DNA of 64,000 nucleotides from JAUYQR01 sp050632395 (GCF_050632395.1 NZ_CP192600.1:186001-250000); one strand, 5' to 3'. Numbered from the stretch's first letter, positions 1 to 8,791 are shown. Translations and numbers: made by a program. The notes: generated by a model not told the origin, from the letters alone.

Positions 1-1461
1 GCCGTCGGGCAGACGCTTGATGATCGCCACCTGCCCGTCATCCCCCGCACCAAGGCCGAGGTGGCGCGGGTCGCGGCGATCCTTGCACCGCCGACCGATT
101 TCACGAAACCCGAGACGTTCGAGGCAAAGCCCGCCGGGGCCGCCACCGTGCGGGCCCGCGCCACGACCGATGCCTTCAGCCAGTTGTCCGCCAACATGCC
201 GTTCGAGCATGAGATGGACTTCAAGCTTGGCAATGCGCTGTTTCGCAAGACCTGGGTTGCGGCGCCGGCCTCCACCCTCGCCTCGGATGGTCTTGGTCCG
301 CTTTACAACGCCCGCGCCTGTCAGGATTGCCACCTGAAGGACGGTCGCGGCCACCCGCCCGAAGGCCCCGACGATGGCCGCGTGTCGATGTTCCTGCGCC
401 TGTCGCTGCCCGGTGGCACCGACCCCGACGGCATTGCCGAGTGGCTGGCGACGCAGCCCGTACCGGATTACGGCGGCCAGTTGCAAGACCTAGCCGCCCC
501 CGGCCACGCCGCCGAAGGGCAGATGACCGTCAGCTACAACGACCTGCCCGTGACCCTTGGCGATAGCACCACGGTCACGCTCCGCGCGCCCAGCTACGGC
601 ATCGCCGACCCCGGCTATGGCGCGCTTTCGCCCGACCTGCAGATCTCGCCCCGCGTCGCGCCGCAGATGATCGGCCTTGGTTTGCTGGAAGCGATCCCCG
701 CCGCCGATATCGTGGCACTGGCAGACCCCGACGACGCCGACGGCGACGGTATCTCGGGACGCGCGCAGATCGTGCCCTCGGTGGAATATGGCGTGCCGAT
801 GCTGGGTCGCTTCGGCTTCAAGGCGGGTGCGCCGACAATACGCGAACAGTCGGCGGGCGCCTTCTCCGGTGACATGGGCCTGTCAACATCGCTGCACCCA
901 GACCCGTGGGGCGATTGTCCGCAAACCACCTGCATCGGCGCGCCGCACGGTCAGGAACCGGGCATCCGCGACGGGCTGGAGGTCGACAAGGCTAGTCTCG
1001 ACCTTGTAACTTTCTATTCCCGCAATCTCGGGGTTCCAGAGCGGCGCAAGGTGGGCGACCCTCAGGTGCTGCGCGGAAAAGAGCTGTTCCACGAGATGAA
1101 TTGCTCCGGTTGCCACAGCCCGAAGCACGTCACGAACCGGCTGGACGGCCAACCGGAGCAAAGCTTCCAGCTGATCTGGCCCTATACCGACCTTCTGTTG
1201 CACGACATGGGGCCGGGCCTTGCCGACGATCGCCCCGAAGGCCGCGCCACCGGGTCGGAATGGAAAACCCCCCCGCTGTGGGGCATAGGCCTGACGGCGC
1301 AGGTTTCCGGCCACACGCAATTCCTGCATGATGGCCGCGCCCGCACCCTTCTGGAGGCGATCCTCTGGCACGGGGGCGAGGCGCAGGCCGCCCGCGACGC
1401 CGCCGCCGCACTGCCGAAACCTGACCGCGATGCCCTGATCGCCTTTCTGGAAAGCCTGTGA
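1..1461 (+). CDS. Di-heme oxidoreductase (DUF1111 / putative thiol oxidoreductase), 5' partial
   Basis: Predicted periplasmic c-type cytochrome of the di-heme oxidoreductase (DUF1111) family. The frame is open from base 1, so the start and signal peptide lie just outside the window; 486 residues are visible. Two heme-binding motifs are present: CQDCH at visible residues 107-111 and CSGCH at 368-372. The family motif SDGLGPLYNARAC precedes the first heme, and a short HDGRART motif lies near the C-terminus. In alphaproteobacteria this gene commonly sits beside imelysin and DUF1513 genes in iron-responsive clusters, as it does here: its TGA shares one base with the ATG of the next gene. The electron-transfer role is known for the fold; the link to iron is inferred from context. 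Confidence 0.88.
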   Translation, partial: AVGQTLDDRHLPVIPRTKAEVARVAAILAPPTDFTKPETFEAKPAGAATVRARATTDAFSQLSANMPFEHEMDFKLGNALFRKTWVAAPASTLASDGLGPLYNARACQDCHLKDGRGHPPEGPDDGRVSMFLRLSLPGGTDPDGIAEWLATQPVPDYGGQLQDLAAPGHAAEGQMTVSYNDLPVTLGDSTTVTLRAPSYGIADPGYGALSPDLQISPRVAPQMIGLGLLEAIPAADIVALADPDDADGDGISGRAQIVPSVEYGVPMLGRFGFKAGAPTIREQSAGAFSGDMGLSTSLHPDPWGDCPQTTCIGAPHGQEPGIRDGLEVDKASLDLVTFYSRNLGVPERRKVGDPQVLRGKELFHEMNCSGCHSPKHVTNRLDGQPEQSFQLIWPYTDLLLHDMGPGLADDRPEGRATGSEWKTPPLWGIGLTAQVSGHTQFLHDGRARTLLEAILWHGGEAQAARDAAAALPKPDRDALIAFLESL

Positions 1462-2435
1462 TGAAGCGCACCCTTCTTGCCCTCGGTCTTGCCGTTGTCG
1501 CCACCGCCGCCCGGGCCGACTATCCCGAGACTGTGCGTGACCACATTCTGCCGGGCTACGCCGCCTTGGCCGAAACCACCGCCAAGCTGGCGGCGACGGC
1601 GACTGAAACCTGCGATTCCGCCATGTTAGAGCCGCTTTTTCAAAGCGCGTTCGATGCCTGGATGGCTGTCCAGCATCTGAACTTCGGCCCGGTGGAGGAG
1701 GACGGGCGCCGCCTTGCGATACAATACTGGCCCGATCCCAAGGGGTCCGGCGCCAAGGCCCAGATGGCCCTGCTGAAGGGTGATCCCGCGAAACTGGCGC
1801 CGGACGCTTTTGCCCAACAGTCGGTTGCCGCGCGTGGCCTGATGGCGCTGGAACGGCTGCTTTACCCCGCCGAGCCGCTGCCCGCCGATCCCTGCCCGCT
1901 GATCCGCGCCACCGCCACCGACCTTGCCGCCACCGCCGCCTCGGTGAACGCAGGTTGGACGGGGGGCTATGCCGACAGCGTGCTGACGGCAGGCGACCCC
2001 GACAACACGGTCTTCTTGACCGGTCCCGAAGTGCGGCAGGTGCTGTTCACCCAGCTTGCCGCCGGGTTGGAGTTTCTGGCCGACAGCCGGATCGCCCGCC
2101 CGCTTGGCACCTTCGACGCGCCCCATCCCGAACGCGCCGAGGCCCGCGCGTCGGGCCGGTCCTTGCGCAACATCACCCTGTCCCTGCAGGCGATGCGCGG
2201 CATGGTCGAGACGCTGACCCCCGATGCCCCGCTGACCATCGCCGCCTTCGACAAGGCGATCTCGCTGGCCGGAGCGATCGACGACCCCACCCTCGCGGGC
2301 GTCGCTACGCCGCAGGGCCATCTCAAGCTTGAAATCCTTGGCCAGTCCGTCGACAACATCCGCGCGGTGATCCTGTCGGAACTGGCGCCCGAGCTGGATG
2401 TGGGCATCGGCTTCAACGCAGGCGACGGAGACTGA
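1461..2435 (+). CDS. Imelysin family periplasmic protein lacking the canonical motif histidine
   Basis: 324-residue exported protein of the imelysin (M75 peptidase-like, IrpA/EfeO-related) family, thought to act in periplasmic iron handling. Residues 1-19 form a signal peptide ending A-R-A before DYPE. The family signature GxHxxE should fall at residues 126-131, but the sequence reads GLMALE, so the His is Met128 while Glu131 is kept. This suggests a paralog with altered or lost metal binding; alphaproteobacteria often carry a second imelysin upstream of the di-heme gene, which would be off this window. ATG 1461 was chosen over the GTG at 1458 because it gives one-base coupling to the preceding stop and a clean signal peptide. 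Confidence 0.85.
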   Translation: MKRTLLALGLAVVATAARADYPETVRDHILPGYAALAETTAKLAATATETCDSAMLEPLFQSAFDAWMAVQHLNFGPVEEDGRRLAIQYWPDPKGSGAKAQMALLKGDPAKLAPDAFAQQSVAARGLMALERLLYPAEPLPADPCPLIRATATDLAATAASVNAGWTGGYADSVLTAGDPDNTVFLTGPEVRQVLFTQLAAGLEFLADSRIARPLGTFDAPHPERAEARASGRSLRNITLSLQAMRGMVETLTPDAPLTIAAFDKAISLAGAIDDPTLAGVATPQGHLKLEILGQSVDNIRAVILSELAPELDVGIGFNAGDGD

Positions 2436-2436
2436 C

Positions 2437-3498
2437 ATGACCAGCCGCCGTGGATTTCTGGCCGGTCTTGCCGCGCTTGCCATGCCGCTGCCGTCCTGGG
2501 CCGATGCGGGCAGCCCCGATCTTCTGGCCGCAGCCAAGGTCAGCGACGGGTATCAACTGTACGGCCTCAGCGCGGCGGGCCAGACGATCTTTGCCCTGCC
2601 GTTGCCGGCGCGCGGGCACGCCGCCGCCGCGCACCCGACCCGCCCGCTTGCCGTGGCGTTCGCGCGCCGCCCCGGAACCTTTGCCGTGGTTATCGACTGC
2701 GCAACGGGCGCCGAAACCCACCGCTTGACTCCACCCGAGGGCCGCCAGTTCAACGGCCACGGCGCGTTTTCAGCAGGCGGAGAGACGCTTTTCACCTCGG
2801 AGGTTGTTGCCGCCACTTCCGAAGGCCGCATCGGCATCTGGCGCAGCGTCGACTTTACACGGATCGGCGAGTTTTCCTCTGGCGGCATCGGCCCGCATGA
2901 CCTGAAGCGCCTTGCCGACGGCAGCCTGATCGTCGCCAACGGCGGCATCCGGACCGATCCGACCGACCGCACCAAGCTCAACGTCCCCGACATGCGCCCG
3001 GCGCTTGCGCATCTGTCAGCGGACGGCACGCTGCTGGCAACAGGCGTCCTGCCCGACGCGCTGCACCAAAATTCGATCCGCCACCTTGCGTTGTCGGCGG
3101 ATGGCAGCGTCGCCTTCGCCGTGCAATGGGAGGGAGATCCGGCCATAACAGTGCCGCTTTTGGGCTACTGGACGCCGGGGCAAACCCCGCGTCTGGCCGC
3201 CACGCCGGAGGCCGAGCTTGCCCGGATGAAAGGCTATGCCGGCAGCATCGCCATGCTGGCCGATGGCACGACCGCCATCACTTCGCCCCGAGGTGGTGTG
3301 GTGCTGATCCATGCCGCAGACGGCACGCATCTTGCCAGCCACACCCGCGCCGACATCTGCGGTGTGTCCGCCCATGCCAGCGGCTTTATCGCGACGGATG
3401 GCGGCGGTGCGCTTTGGGCCTGCGATCAGGCGGGCCTCACGCTGCTTGCCCAAGGTGGCCCCGCCTGGGACAACCACCTTGTCGCGGTATCTGTGTAA
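2437..3498 (+). CDS. DUF1513 domain protein, Tat-exported, iron-cluster associated
   Basis: 353-residue protein matching the DUF1513 family that accompanies imelysin and di-heme oxidoreductase genes. The N-terminus carries a twin-arginine signal (SRRGFLAG, residues 3-10, followed by a hydrophobic stretch ending at PSWA), indicating export folded through Tat. The mature part is rich in G-x-A-x-x-P and D-G repeats, compatible with a beta-propeller, though this is inferred. ATG 2437 lies two bases after the imelysin stop, so the three genes are probably one transcript. The precise biochemical function is unknown. It ends 10 bases from the convergent dxs stop. Confidence 0.8.
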   Translation: MTSRRGFLAGLAALAMPLPSWADAGSPDLLAAAKVSDGYQLYGLSAAGQTIFALPLPARGHAAAAHPTRPLAVAFARRPGTFAVVIDCATGAETHRLTPPEGRQFNGHGAFSAGGETLFTSEVVAATSEGRIGIWRSVDFTRIGEFSSGGIGPHDLKRLADGSLIVANGGIRTDPTDRTKLNVPDMRPALAHLSADGTLLATGVLPDALHQNSIRHLALSADGSVAFAVQWEGDPAITVPLLGYWTPGQTPRLAATPEAELARMKGYAGSIAMLADGTTAITSPRGGVVLIHAADGTHLASHTRADICGVSAHASGFIATDGGGALWACDQAGLTLLAQGGPAWDNHLVAVSV

Positions 3499-3508
3499 GG
3501 CGCCTTCC

Positions 3509-5419
3509 TCAGGCGCGCTTGCCCACCACCGCAACTCCCAGCGTTTCCAGAACCTTCGTTTCGATATGGGCTGCGTCCATCCCAGCCACGCGGTACATCG
3601 CCTCGGGGCTGGCGTGGTCGATGAACACGTCCGGCAACACCATCGAGCGGTACTTCAGCCCCCGGTCAAACACCGCCGCCTCTGCCAGAAGCTGTGCGAC
3701 ATGGCTGCCAAAGCCGCCGATCGCGCCTTCTTCGACCGTGATCAGCGCCTCATGCTCGCGCGCAAGCCGCAGGATCAGGTCGCGGTCCAAGGGCTTGGCG
3801 AACCGCGCATCCGCCACCGTCACCGACACCCCGCGCCCGGCAAGGCTTTCGGCAGCCTTCGTCACCTCGGCCAGACGCGTGCCGAACGACAGGATCGCCA
3901 CGCGCGTCCCTTCGCGGATGATCCGGCCCTTGCCGATTTCCAGCGGCACGCCTCGCGCAGGCATCTCCACCCCCACGCCCTCGCCGCGTGGGAAGCGGAA
4001 GGCGATCGGCCCCGCGTCATGCGCGGCAGCCGTCGCCACCATATGCACCAGTTCGGCCTCGTCGGCGGCGGCCATCACGACGAACCCCGGCAGGTTGGCC
4101 AGAAACGCCACGTCGAACGCCCCCGCATGGGTCGCGCCGTCTGCACCCACCAACCCGGCTCGGTCGATGGCAAAGCGCACCGGCAGGCGCTGGATCGCCA
4201 CATCATGCACGACCTGATCGTAACCGCGCTGCAGGAAGGTGGAATAGATCGCGCAGAACGGCTTCATCCCGCCGGCCGCCAGCGCAGCGCTGAAGGTCAC
4301 CCCGTGCTGTTCCGCGATCCCAACGTCGAAGCACCGTTTCGGAAAGCGGTCGGCAAAGAGGTTCAGCCCGGTCCCGTCCGGCATCGCCGCCGTCACCGCG
4401 ACGATTTTCGCGTCCCGCTCGGCTTCCGCAATCAGGGTCTGCGCGAAAACCTTGGTGTAGGACGGCGCGTTCGACACTGCTTTTGCCTGCACCCCGGTCA
4501 GCACATCGAACTTGCCCGTCGCGTGGCCCTTGTCGCGGGCGGCTTCGGCAGGGGCATAGCCCTTGCCCTTCTTCGTCAGCACGTGGATCAGCATCGGCCC
4601 TGTCGCCCGCGCCTTCACGGTGCGCAGCACCGGCAAAAGCGCATCAAGATCATGCCCGTCGATCGGCCCGACATAGGAAAACCCCAACGCCTCGAACAGG
4701 GTGCCGCCGATGGTCAGACCCTTCAGCATGTCCTTCGCGCGCTTGGCACCTTCCTGAAAGGGCGGTGGCAACAGGCTGACAAAGCCCTTCGCCGCCTGTT
4801 TCAGGTCCTGCATCGGCGCTTCGGAATAAAGCTTCGACAGGTAGGACGACAGCGCCCCCACCGGCGGGGCAATCGACATCTCGTTGTCGTTCAGAATTAC
4901 GAACAGCCGCTTGCCCAGATGGCCCGCGTTGTTCATTGCCTCGAACGCCATGCCACCCGACATCGCGCCATCACCAATGACCGCAATCGCATCGCCCGGA
5001 TCACCGCCAAGCTCATCCGCCATCGCAAATCCCAGCGCGGCGGAGATCGAGGTTGACGAATGTGCTGCGCCAAACGGGTCGTAGGGGCTTTCCGACCGCT
5101 TGGTAAAGCCCGACAGCCCGCCTTCGGTGCGCAAGGTGCGAATCCGGTCGCGCCGCCCGGTCAGGATCTTGTGTGGATAGCACTGGTGCCCAACATCCCA
5201 GATCAGCTTGTCGCGCGGCGTGTCGAACACCGCGTGCAACGCCACCGTCAGTTCCACTACGCCCAGACCCGCGCCCAGATGCCCGCCCGTCACCGAAACG
5301 GCGGCAATCGTCTCGGCGCGCAGCTCGTCGGCCAGTTGGCGCAGCTCTCGGTCGGTCAGGCCCTTCAGGTCGGCGGGCAGTTTCACCCGGTCCAGAAGCG
5401 GTGTCGGCACGTCCGTCAT
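3509..5419 (-). CDS. dxs: 1-deoxy-D-xylulose-5-phosphate synthase
   Basis: 636-residue thiamine-diphosphate enzyme catalysing the first step of the MEP isoprenoid pathway (pyruvate + glyceraldehyde-3-phosphate to DXP and CO2). Visible features are the N-terminal substrate and ThDP histidines (GGHLGAG near His47, GHQCYPHKILTGR near 77-89), the GDG ThDP-Mg motif at 149-151, and GIAEQHGVTF in the pyrimidine-binding domain with its catalytic Glu. Length is normal for the family. Its ATG abuts the stop of ispA with a GGGAG ribosome site inside the end of ispA, so it is translationally coupled and last in the petP-petR-HDAC-xseB-ispA-dxs operon. In phototrophic relatives this operon feeds carotenoid, quinone and bacteriochlorophyll side-chain synthesis. 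Confidence 0.97.
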   Translation of the reverse strand: MTDVPTPLLDRVKLPADLKGLTDRELRQLADELRAETIAAVSVTGGHLGAGLGVVELTVALHAVFDTPRDKLIWDVGHQCYPHKILTGRRDRIRTLRTEGGLSGFTKRSESPYDPFGAAHSSTSISAALGFAMADELGGDPGDAIAVIGDGAMSGGMAFEAMNNAGHLGKRLFVILNDNEMSIAPPVGALSSYLSKLYSEAPMQDLKQAAKGFVSLLPPPFQEGAKRAKDMLKGLTIGGTLFEALGFSYVGPIDGHDLDALLPVLRTVKARATGPMLIHVLTKKGKGYAPAEAARDKGHATGKFDVLTGVQAKAVSNAPSYTKVFAQTLIAEAERDAKIVAVTAAMPDGTGLNLFADRFPKRCFDVGIAEQHGVTFSAALAAGGMKPFCAIYSTFLQRGYDQVVHDVAIQRLPVRFAIDRAGLVGADGATHAGAFDVAFLANLPGFVVMAAADEAELVHMVATAAAHDAGPIAFRFPRGEGVGVEMPARGVPLEIGKGRIIREGTRVAILSFGTRLAEVTKAAESLAGRGVSVTVADARFAKPLDRDLILRLAREHEALITVEEGAIGGFGSHVAQLLAEAAVFDRGLKYRSMVLPDVFIDHASPEAMYRVAGMDAAHIETKVLETLGVAVVGKRA

Positions 5420-6289
5420 TCAACTCTCCCGCGCGATCACGAACCGCGCCGCTTCCTTCAACAACTCCGCCCGGTCGCCATAGGGCGCCAGCGCGTCGCA
5501 AGCCTCACCCACCAACGCCGCTGCCCGCGCCCGCGCTCCCTCCAGCCCCAGAAGCGAGACGAACGTCGCCTTGCCCGCCTCGGCGTCCTTGTGCAACCGC
5601 TTTCCGGCCTTCGCCGCATCGCCCGTCTCGTCAAGGATATCGTCGGCAATCTGGAAGGCGAGGCCCAGCGCCGTGGCATAGGCGCGCAGCGGTGCGGTAT
5701 CGGCTTTGGCGATGATCGCGCCCGCTTCGGCGGCAAAGCCGATCAGCGCGCCGGTCTTGCCAGCCTGCAAGCGGATGATCGCGTCCAGCGTCAAGGGCGC
5801 GGCGGCGGTTTCGGCGGAAATGTCCAAGGCCTGCCCCAACACCATGCCCTCGGCACCCGAGGCCTTGGCCAGCCCCTGCACCAGCGCGATCCGCACGTCA
5901 CCGGACCCCAGCGCCGGGTCGCACAGCAACTCGAACGCCAGCGTCTGCAACGCGTCGCCAGCCAAAATCGCCGTCGCCTCATCCCATTTCACATGCACCG
6001 TGGGCTGGCCCCGGCGCAGATCGTCGTCATCCATTGCAGGCAAGTCGTCATGCACCAGCGAATAGGCGTGCAACGCCTCGACCGCTGCGGCTGCGCTCAC
6101 GGCCTGCGCCTCGCTCATGCCGAACATCCGCGCGCCTTCCAACACCAGAAACCCGCGCAGCCGCTTGCCGCCCTGCACCGTGTAGCGCATCGCCTGAATG
6201 ACCGGCTCGTCGGCCATGCCTGCCGTGGCCTGATCCAACCGCGTCTGAATCAGCGCGGCATCCGCCGCCAACCGTTCGGGAAAGGTCAC
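5420..6289 (-). CDS. ispA: Farnesyl/geranyl diphosphate synthase (polyprenyl synthetase family)
   Basis: 289-residue trans-prenyltransferase condensing IPP with DMAPP or GPP. The first aspartate-rich motif (HDDLPAMDDDD) covers residues 80-90 and the second (ADDILDETGD) about 215-224. The AGKATF segment and GGKRLRG (40-46) are also typical. The start is GTG at 6289, overlapping the xseB TGA by four bases (GTGA), a classic coupled start. Position between xseB and dxs matches the common xseB-ispA-dxs order. Product chain length (C15 versus C20) cannot be decided by eye; the symbol is given from the conserved context. Confidence 0.94.
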   Translation of the reverse strand: MTFPERLAADAALIQTRLDQATAGMADEPVIQAMRYTVQGGKRLRGFLVLEGARMFGMSEAQAVSAAAAVEALHAYSLVHDDLPAMDDDDLRRGQPTVHVKWDEATAILAGDALQTLAFELLCDPALGSGDVRIALVQGLAKASGAEGMVLGQALDISAETAAAPLTLDAIIRLQAGKTGALIGFAAEAGAIIAKADTAPLRAYATALGLAFQIADDILDETGDAAKAGKRLHKDAEAGKATFVSLLGLEGARARAAALVGEACDALAPYGDRAELLKEAARFVIARES

Positions 6290-6537
6290 ATCCCCTCCAC
6301 CGGCGTGGTGCCGACGGCGCGGCCTTCCTGCGCGCGGATCAGTTCGACCTTTTCTTCGGCGTCCTTCAGCTTGGCCGCGCAGTGCGCCTTCAGCGCCGCC
6401 CCGCGCTCATAAAGCGCGATCGACTGCTCCAGCGGCACGTCGCCCCGTTCCAACTGCCCGACAACCTGCTCCAGCGCGATCATCGCCTCTTCGAAAGTCA
6501 TCGCGCCAATCGGCTTTTCCGTCGGTTTGTCGTTCAT
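6286..6537 (-). CDS. xseB: Exodeoxyribonuclease VII small subunit
   Basis: 83-residue helical protein matching XseB, the small subunit that forms a complex with XseA to degrade single-stranded DNA. The family core (TFEEAMIALEQVVGQLE, then G-x-x-P-L-E-x-S-I-x-L-Y-E-R-G) is intact at residues 14-47. It overlaps the upstream HDAC gene by four bases and the downstream ispA start by four bases, so it is embedded in the operon. The large subunit XseA is not in this window, which is usual. Confidence 0.95.
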   Translation of the reverse strand: MNDKPTEKPIGAMTFEEAMIALEQVVGQLERGDVPLEQSIALYERGAALKAHCAAKLKDAEEKVELIRAQEGRAVGTTPVEGM

Positions 6538-7442
6538 CGGCCCCGCTCCTCAAGCACCTGCACATGCGCGGCGACCGAAGCCGCCAGCGCAGACAGATCA
6601 TAGCCGCCCTCAAGTGTCGAGACCACCCGCCCCCCGGCAAAATCGCACAACCGCCCGGTCAGCCAGCCGTAATCTTCCGCCTGCCACTCCAGCCCCGCGA
6701 GGGGATCGTCCGCGTGGGCATCGAACCCGGCCGAGATCAGCAGCAACTCCGGCTGCCACGCCTCAAGTGCGGGAAACACCAGCCGCTCATAGGCCGCTCG
6801 CATCTCCACCCCACCCGATCCCGCGCGCAACGGCACGTTCAGTACCTGCCCATGCGCGCCGCGCTCCTCCGCCCGCCCGGTGCCGGGATAAAGCGGCATC
6901 TGGTGGCTGGAGGCGAACAGACACCGCCCCTCGTCCCACAAAAGATCCTGCGTCCCGTTGCCGTGATGCACGTCGAAATCGACAATCGCCACGCGGGCCA
7001 GCCCGTGGTGATCAAGTGCCCGCTTCGCCCCGATGGCAACGGTCCCGAACAGGCAAAAGCCCATCGCGGTTTCCCGTTCCGCATGGTGCCCCGGCGGGCG
7101 GCAGGCCACGAAAGCACTCCGCGCCTCGCCCGTCACCACCGCATCGACGGCGGCGCAAATCCCGCCCACCGCCCGCATCGCCGCATGATAAGACCCAGGC
7201 GACATGTAGGTATCGCCGTCCAGTTGCGTCCACCCCGCCTCCGGCACCGCGCCCTTCACCCGGGCCAGATACCGCGCCGGATGGCAGCGCAGCACATCGG
7301 CCTCATCCCCCATCGGGCAATCGCGCCGCTCCACCGCCAGGCCGGACAAACCCGCTTCCACCGCCGCCAACCGTTCCACCCGTTCGGGGTGGCCCGGCGG
7401 GGTCACATGGCCCGCACAGTCGGAATGCGAAAACACCAGCAT
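6534..7442 (-). CDS. Histone deacetylase family protein (AcuC/acetylpolyamine amidohydrolase-like)
   Basis: 302-residue zinc-dependent deacylase of the arginase/HDAC fold. The active-site signature is complete: RPPGHHAE with His119-His120, the zinc ligands Asp157 and His159 in DFDVHHGNGTQ, and Asp241 in SAGFDAHADDPL. The substrate is unknown; bacterial members act on acetyl-lysine, acetylpolyamines or small amides. Its start follows a diverged copy of an intergenic GGGGTCCGGGGG element that separates it from petR, and its 3' end overlaps xseB by four bases. Why a deacetylase is built into an isoprenoid operon is not known. Confidence 0.92.
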   Translation of the reverse strand: MLVFSHSDCAGHVTPPGHPERVERLAAVEAGLSGLAVERRDCPMGDEADVLRCHPARYLARVKGAVPEAGWTQLDGDTYMSPGSYHAAMRAVGGICAAVDAVVTGEARSAFVACRPPGHHAERETAMGFCLFGTVAIGAKRALDHHGLARVAIVDFDVHHGNGTQDLLWDEGRCLFASSHQMPLYPGTGRAEERGAHGQVLNVPLRAGSGGVEMRAAYERLVFPALEAWQPELLLISAGFDAHADDPLAGLEWQAEDYGWLTGRLCDFAGGRVVSTLEGGYDLSALAASVAAHVQVLEERGR

Positions 7443-7450
7443 GGCTTGCT

Positions 7451-7490
7451 CTTTTCAAAAAACTCCACGGGGTCCGGGGGGCATGATCGC
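7451..7490. repeat. Diverged copy of the CAAATAT..GGGGTCCGGGGG intergenic element
   Basis: The + strand reads TCAAAAAACTCCACGGGGTCC then a G-run, aligning with the two longer copies at 11072 and 51243 but with a shortened G-run and a different right arm. It lies between petR and the HDAC start, with its A/T-rich end adjoining the HDAC ribosome-binding region. This is the same relation that the copy at 11072 has to queG. Confidence 0.55.
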
Positions 7491-7505
7491 CCTGGCAGCC
7501 AGCAA

Positions 7506-8204
7506 TCAATCCGGCTGCAGCATGTATCCCTCGCCCCGCACCGTCTGCAGATAGCGCGGCGCCTTCGGGTCATCCTCGATCTTGCGCCGCAGGCGGGTGA
7601 TCTGCACATCCACTGCCCGCTCCTGCGCGGCATCATCGCGGCCAAGGTCGCCCACCAGTCGGTCACGGCTGATCGGGTTGCCGGGCTGTGCGGCAAAGAT
7701 CCGCATCAGTTGCGCTTCGGTCGCGGTCAGCCGCACCAGGCTTTGTCCGCGCCACATCTCGCCCCGGTCCAGATCATAGCGCACCGACCCCAGATGCAGG
7801 ATCTTCGGCACCGGTTCGGCCACTTTCACCTGCGGCACCCGGCGCAGGATCGCGTTGATCCGCAGCAGCAGTTCCTTCGGCTCGAAGGGCTTGGTCAGGT
7901 AATCATCCGCGCCCGCCTCGAACCCCTCGATCCGGTTCGCCGCCTCGCCCCGCGCGGTCAACAGAAGGATCGGCGTCGCCATCCGTTTGCGCAGATCGCG
8001 GGTCAGCGACACGCCATCTTCGCCCGGCATCATCACGTCCAGCACGATCAGATCGAACTCCAGCCCCGCCAGCAGTCGGCGCGCCTGCGCCGCATCCCGC
8101 GCCGCCGAGACCAGAAAGCCGCTGCGGATCAGGAATTTCTGCAACAGCCCCCGGATGCGTTCGTCGTCATCGACGATCAGCAGATGCGCCTGCGTTTCGG
8201 TCAT
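7506..8204 (-). CDS. petR: OmpR-family response regulator, PetR-like
   Basis: 232-residue two-domain regulator: a receiver domain (acidic pocket Asp12-14, phosphoacceptor Asp56 in LIVLDVMMPGEDG, conserved Thr in LLLTARGE, Lys in LTKPFEP) and a C-terminal winged-helix OmpR/PhoB DNA-binding domain (residues about 130-230, ending RTVRGEGYML). It overlaps a MarR-type gene by four bases (ATGA). The pairing of an OmpR regulator with a MarR regulator matches Rhodobacter capsulatus PetR/PetP, which are required for cytochrome bc1 expression. The pair is not next to petABC here. No histidine kinase is adjacent, so the phosphodonor is unknown. The gene symbol is a family-level judgement. Confidence 0.85.
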   Translation of the reverse strand: MTETQAHLLIVDDDERIRGLLQKFLIRSGFLVSAARDAAQARRLLAGLEFDLIVLDVMMPGEDGVSLTRDLRKRMATPILLLTARGEAANRIEGFEAGADDYLTKPFEPKELLLRINAILRRVPQVKVAEPVPKILHLGSVRYDLDRGEMWRGQSLVRLTATEAQLMRIFAAQPGNPISRDRLVGDLGRDDAAQERAVDVQITRLRRKIEDDPKAPRYLQTVRGEGYMLQPD

Positions 8205-8701
8205 GTCCCGCCCTCTTTCAGACGGTTGTACTGCCGCCGCATCTCCGGGTCCATCATCGCTTCCAGCACTTGCCGAAAGCCCTGCACCGCCTGCGGCCCC
8301 GCCGCCCGATAAGCCGCTCGCATCCGCGCCCGCTGCGCATCCGACAGTTCACGTTCCAGCATCAGCCCCTTTTCGGTCAGGAACAGATGCCGTTCCCGCG
8401 CATCCTCGCGTCCCTTGTCACTTCGGACCAACCCATCCTCGATCAGGCTGCGCAGTACCCGGTTCAAGGATTGCTTCGTCACCCCCAGAATGGCCAGCAG
8501 GTTCGAAACCGTGGTGCCCGGACTGCGGTGTATGAAGTGGATCGCCCGGTGATGCGCGCGGCCGTAATCCATGCCTTCCAGAATCCGGTCCGGATCGGCC
8601 GTAAACCCGCGATAGGCAAAGAACATCGCCTCGATACCCTTGCGCAACTGCTCGTCCGTCAGGAACAGCAGCCCGTCGCTTGTCGCCGCACTGTCTGACA
8701 T
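8201..8701 (-). CDS. petP: MarR-family transcriptional regulator, PetP-like
   Basis: 166-residue winged-helix protein. The recognition region (TVSNLLAILGVTKQSLNRVLRSL) and the wing with D-x-R (KGREDARERHLFLTEKG) are typical of MarR proteins. ATG 8701 was chosen because GGGAGGTG lies just upstream; a longer frame to 8785 lacks such a site. It is the first gene of the leftward operon and overlaps petR by four bases. It matches R. capsulatus PetP in partner and order. The imperfect inverted repeat in its upstream region may be its own operator, which is inference. Confidence 0.85.
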   Translation of the reverse strand: MSDSAATSDGLLFLTDEQLRKGIEAMFFAYRGFTADPDRILEGMDYGRAHHRAIHFIHRSPGTTVSNLLAILGVTKQSLNRVLRSLIEDGLVRSDKGREDARERHLFLTEKGLMLERELSDAQRARMRAAYRAAGPQAVQGFRQVLEAMMDPEMRRQYNRLKEGGT

Positions 8702-8734
8702 CTGCACCTCCCGTTTCGGCGAAGTTACGTCAGC

Positions 8735-8758
8735 CTTGTTGACATTCCAAGTCACAAG
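8735..8758. promoter_or_regulatory. Imperfect inverted repeat between petP and ilvE, candidate MarR operator
   Basis: CTTGTTGAC and GTCACAAG face each other with a short centre, 34 bases upstream of the petP ATG and about 85 upstream of the ilvE ATG. Length and position suit a MarR dimer site in a divergent promoter. One extra base in the left arm breaks perfect symmetry. Confidence 0.4.
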
Positions 8759-8791
8759 ACGTAGCAATCCGACGGTTTGGCGCAAGAATAT

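Noticed and set aside
3311..5056. 581-codon frame antisense to dxs
   Set aside because: Shadow of dxs; composition atypical for protein and no start signal.
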